Part shown: one piece after another, positions 62,516-64,000 of the stretch
How positions within the stretch are numbered: position 1 is the stretch's first letter
Layout: each line of letters starts with the position of its first letter
Notes under the pieces: model-generated
What the model was told of the DNA's origin: nothing
The model's input: only the letters and a program-made list of their open reading frames with translations
The model's database searches: none
NCBI GenBank assembly: GCA_963521185.1
Contig: CAUQTV010000002.1
Coordinates: 124,001-188,000, forward strand
Direction: 5' to 3'
DNA length: 64,000 nt
DNA from: Enterobacter_D sp963521185
Lineage (GTDB): Bacteria; Pseudomonadota; Gammaproteobacteria; Enterobacterales; Enterobacteriaceae
Translations under genes and position numbers: made by a program

Positions 62516-62661
62516 CCAGGCGGAAACCCCGGTTTCTTTATAATCCATTCCATTTGGATATAAGCGCCACATCACACTTCTGCTAACCTAGCGCAAATAA
62601 ATTCGCGCCAGCAATACTGGCGTTTTATGGCGTCGATGGATATTAAATCAGGAGATTGGGG

Positions 62662-64000
62662 ATGAACTTTCCATTAATCGCGAACATCGTGGTGTTCGTT
62701 GCCTTATTGTTGTTGCTGGCGCAAACCCGCAACAAACAGTGGAGTCTGGCAAAAAAAGTGCTGGTGGGTCTGGCGATCGGCGTGGTGTTTGGTCTTGCGT
62801 TGCAGACCATTTACGGCGCGGACAATCCGGTGCTGAAAGAGTCCATCCAGTGGTTTAACGTTGTCGGTAACGGCTACGTGCAACTGCTGCAAATGATTGT
62901 CATGCCGCTGGTCTTCGCCTCCATTTTGAGCGCGGTGGCCCGTCTGCATAACGCTTCCCAGCTTGGAAAAATCAGCTTTCTGACCATCGGCACGCTGCTG
63001 TTTACCACGCTGATTTCAGCGCTGGTCGGCGTGCTGGTCACCAACCTATTCGGCCTCACCGCTGAAGGGCTGGTGCAGGGTACCGCTGAGACGGCGCGCC
63101 TGGCGGCAATCCAAACAAACTATGCCGGTAAAGTGGCCGATCTGAGCGTGCCGCAACTGCTGCTCTCCTTCGTACCGAAAAACCCGTTTGCCGATCTGAC
63201 CGGTGCAAACCCGACGTCAATCATCAGCGTGGTGATCTTCGCGGCGTTCCTAGGCGTGGCCGCGCTTAAGCTGCTAAAAGACGATGCGCCGAAAGGCCAG
63301 CGCGTGCTGACCGCCATCGACACCCTGCAAAGCTGGGTGATGAAGCTGGTTCGCCTGGTGATGCAGCTGACCCCTTACGGTGTGCTGGCGCTGATGACCA
63401 AAGTGGTTGCCGGTTCTAATCTCCAGGACATTATCAAGCTGGGCAGTTTCGTGGTCGCCTCCTACCTGGGCCTGGGTATCATGTTCGTGGTGCACGGCAT
63501 TCTGCTTGGCGCGAACGGCGTTAGCCCGCTGAAATACTTCCGCAAAGTGTGGCCGGTGCTCACCTTCGCCTTCACCAGCCGCTCCAGCGCCGCGTCGATT
63601 CCGCTGAACGTTGAAGCGCAAACCCGTCGTCTGGGCGTGCCGGAATCTATCGCCAGCTTCTCGGCTTCGTTTGGTGCGACAATTGGTCAGAACGGTTGTG
63701 CGGGTCTCTACCCGGCGATGCTGGCGGTGATGGTTGCCCCAACGGTTGGCATTAACCCGCTGGATCCGATGTGGATCGCCACACTGGTCGGTATTGTGAC
63801 CGTCAGCTCTGCGGGCGTTGCGGGTGTGGGCGGTGGTGCGACCTTTGCGGCGCTGATTGTGCTGCCTGCGCTGGGTCTGCCTGTCACGCTGGTGGCGCTA
63901 TTGATCTCCGTTGAACCGCTGATCGACATGGGCCGCACAGCGCTGAACGTCAGTGGCTCCATGACCGCCGGGACGCTGACCAGCCAGTGGCTGAAGCAAA
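62662..64000 (+). CDS. tcyP: L-cystine symporter TcyP (3' end missing)
   Basis: Sodium/dicarboxylate symporter-family transporter that takes up cystine. 446 codons are visible; the window ends before the stop (E. coli TcyP is 463 residues). About eight hydrophobic segments; the family signatures FTSRSSAASIPLN and GATIGQNGCAG are present. AGGAGA before ATG 62662. In E. coli it is the CysB-regulated gene ydjN next to ydjM. Confidence 0.96.
   Translation, partial: MNFPLIANIVVFVALLLLLAQTRNKQWSLAKKVLVGLAIGVVFGLALQTIYGADNPVLKESIQWFNVVGNGYVQLLQMIVMPLVFASILSAVARLHNASQLGKISFLTIGTLLFTTLISALVGVLVTNLFGLTAEGLVQGTAETARLAAIQTNYAGKVADLSVPQLLLSFVPKNPFADLTGANPTSIISVVIFAAFLGVAALKLLKDDAPKGQRVLTAIDTLQSWVMKLVRLVMQLTPYGVLALMTKVVAGSNLQDIIKLGSFVVASYLGLGIMFVVHGILLGANGVSPLKYFRKVWPVLTFAFTSRSSAASIPLNVEAQTRRLGVPESIASFSASFGATIGQNGCAGLYPAMLAVMVAPTVGINPLDPMWIATLVGIVTVSSAGVAGVGGGATFAALIVLPALGLPVTLVALLISVEPLIDMGRTALNVSGSMTAGTLTSQWLKQ

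Overview
The window is a chromosomal segment of an enteric gammaproteobacterium (Enterobacteriaceae). It follows the E. coli K-12 backbone from ydhK to tcyP (ydjN) almost gene by gene, with protein lengths that often match exactly. Gene content differs enough from K-12 (no lhr, no sodB and no ydhR-ydhY block at the usual places; extra kduD, lpxP-like, ASCH and flagellin genes) that this is not Escherichia in the strict sense. A relative near Enterobacter, Lelliottia or Leclercia is my inference; the sequence alone does not fix the genus. There are no insertion sequences, prophages or CRISPR arrays.

Region by region: 1-8 kb carries an efflux-type membrane protein (ydhK, cut by the window edge), periplasmic Cu/Zn superoxide dismutase, the electrophile-stress unit nemR-nemA-gloA, RNase T, monothiol glutaredoxin and the endopeptidase mepH. 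8-17 kb carries two MFS transporters, the purine genes purR and punR/punC, cfa, riboflavin synthase, mdtK and twin tRNA-Val genes. Just after the tRNAs sits a small accessory pair, a DeoR-family regulator and an inositol-monophosphatase-like enzyme, whose upstream regions share a direct-repeat motif. 19-28 kb holds pykF, lpp, ldtE and the complete sufABCDSE Fe-S operon with a Fur box. 28-40 kb holds an LpxP-like acyltransferase, menI-ydiJ, ydiK, the sRNA RprA, ppsA with its regulator ppsR, and aroH. 40-46 kb holds selO, ydiV, nlpC and a btuC-ASCH-btuE-btuD cluster. 46-53 kb is the translation block ihfA-pheT-pheS-pheM-rplT-rpmI-infC-thrS, with the attenuator peptide and the AUU start of infC intact. 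53-56 kb is a second accessory patch: fumD, an orphan flagellin with a near-perfect FliA promoter, and a small secreted protein. 56-64 kb returns to backbone (ydiY, pfkB, ydiZ, yniA, yniB, hxpB, ydjM, tcyP), with an inserted kduD.

Central carbon control is prominent: pykF, ppsA, ppsR and pfkB set flux between phosphoenolpyruvate and pyruvate, and both pykF and ppsA carry recognisable Cra sites. Oxidative and electrophile stress (sodC, nemRA, gloA, grxD, suf, btuE) is a second theme.

The most notable items are (i) the orphan flagellin driven by a sigma-28 promoter with an unusual beta-rich middle domain, (ii) four very short tandem duplications at gene starts or stops (ydhL, sufS, sufB, pfkB), (iii) the putative new DeoR regulon beside valVW, and (iv) an ASCH-domain gene inside the vitamin B12 transport cluster.
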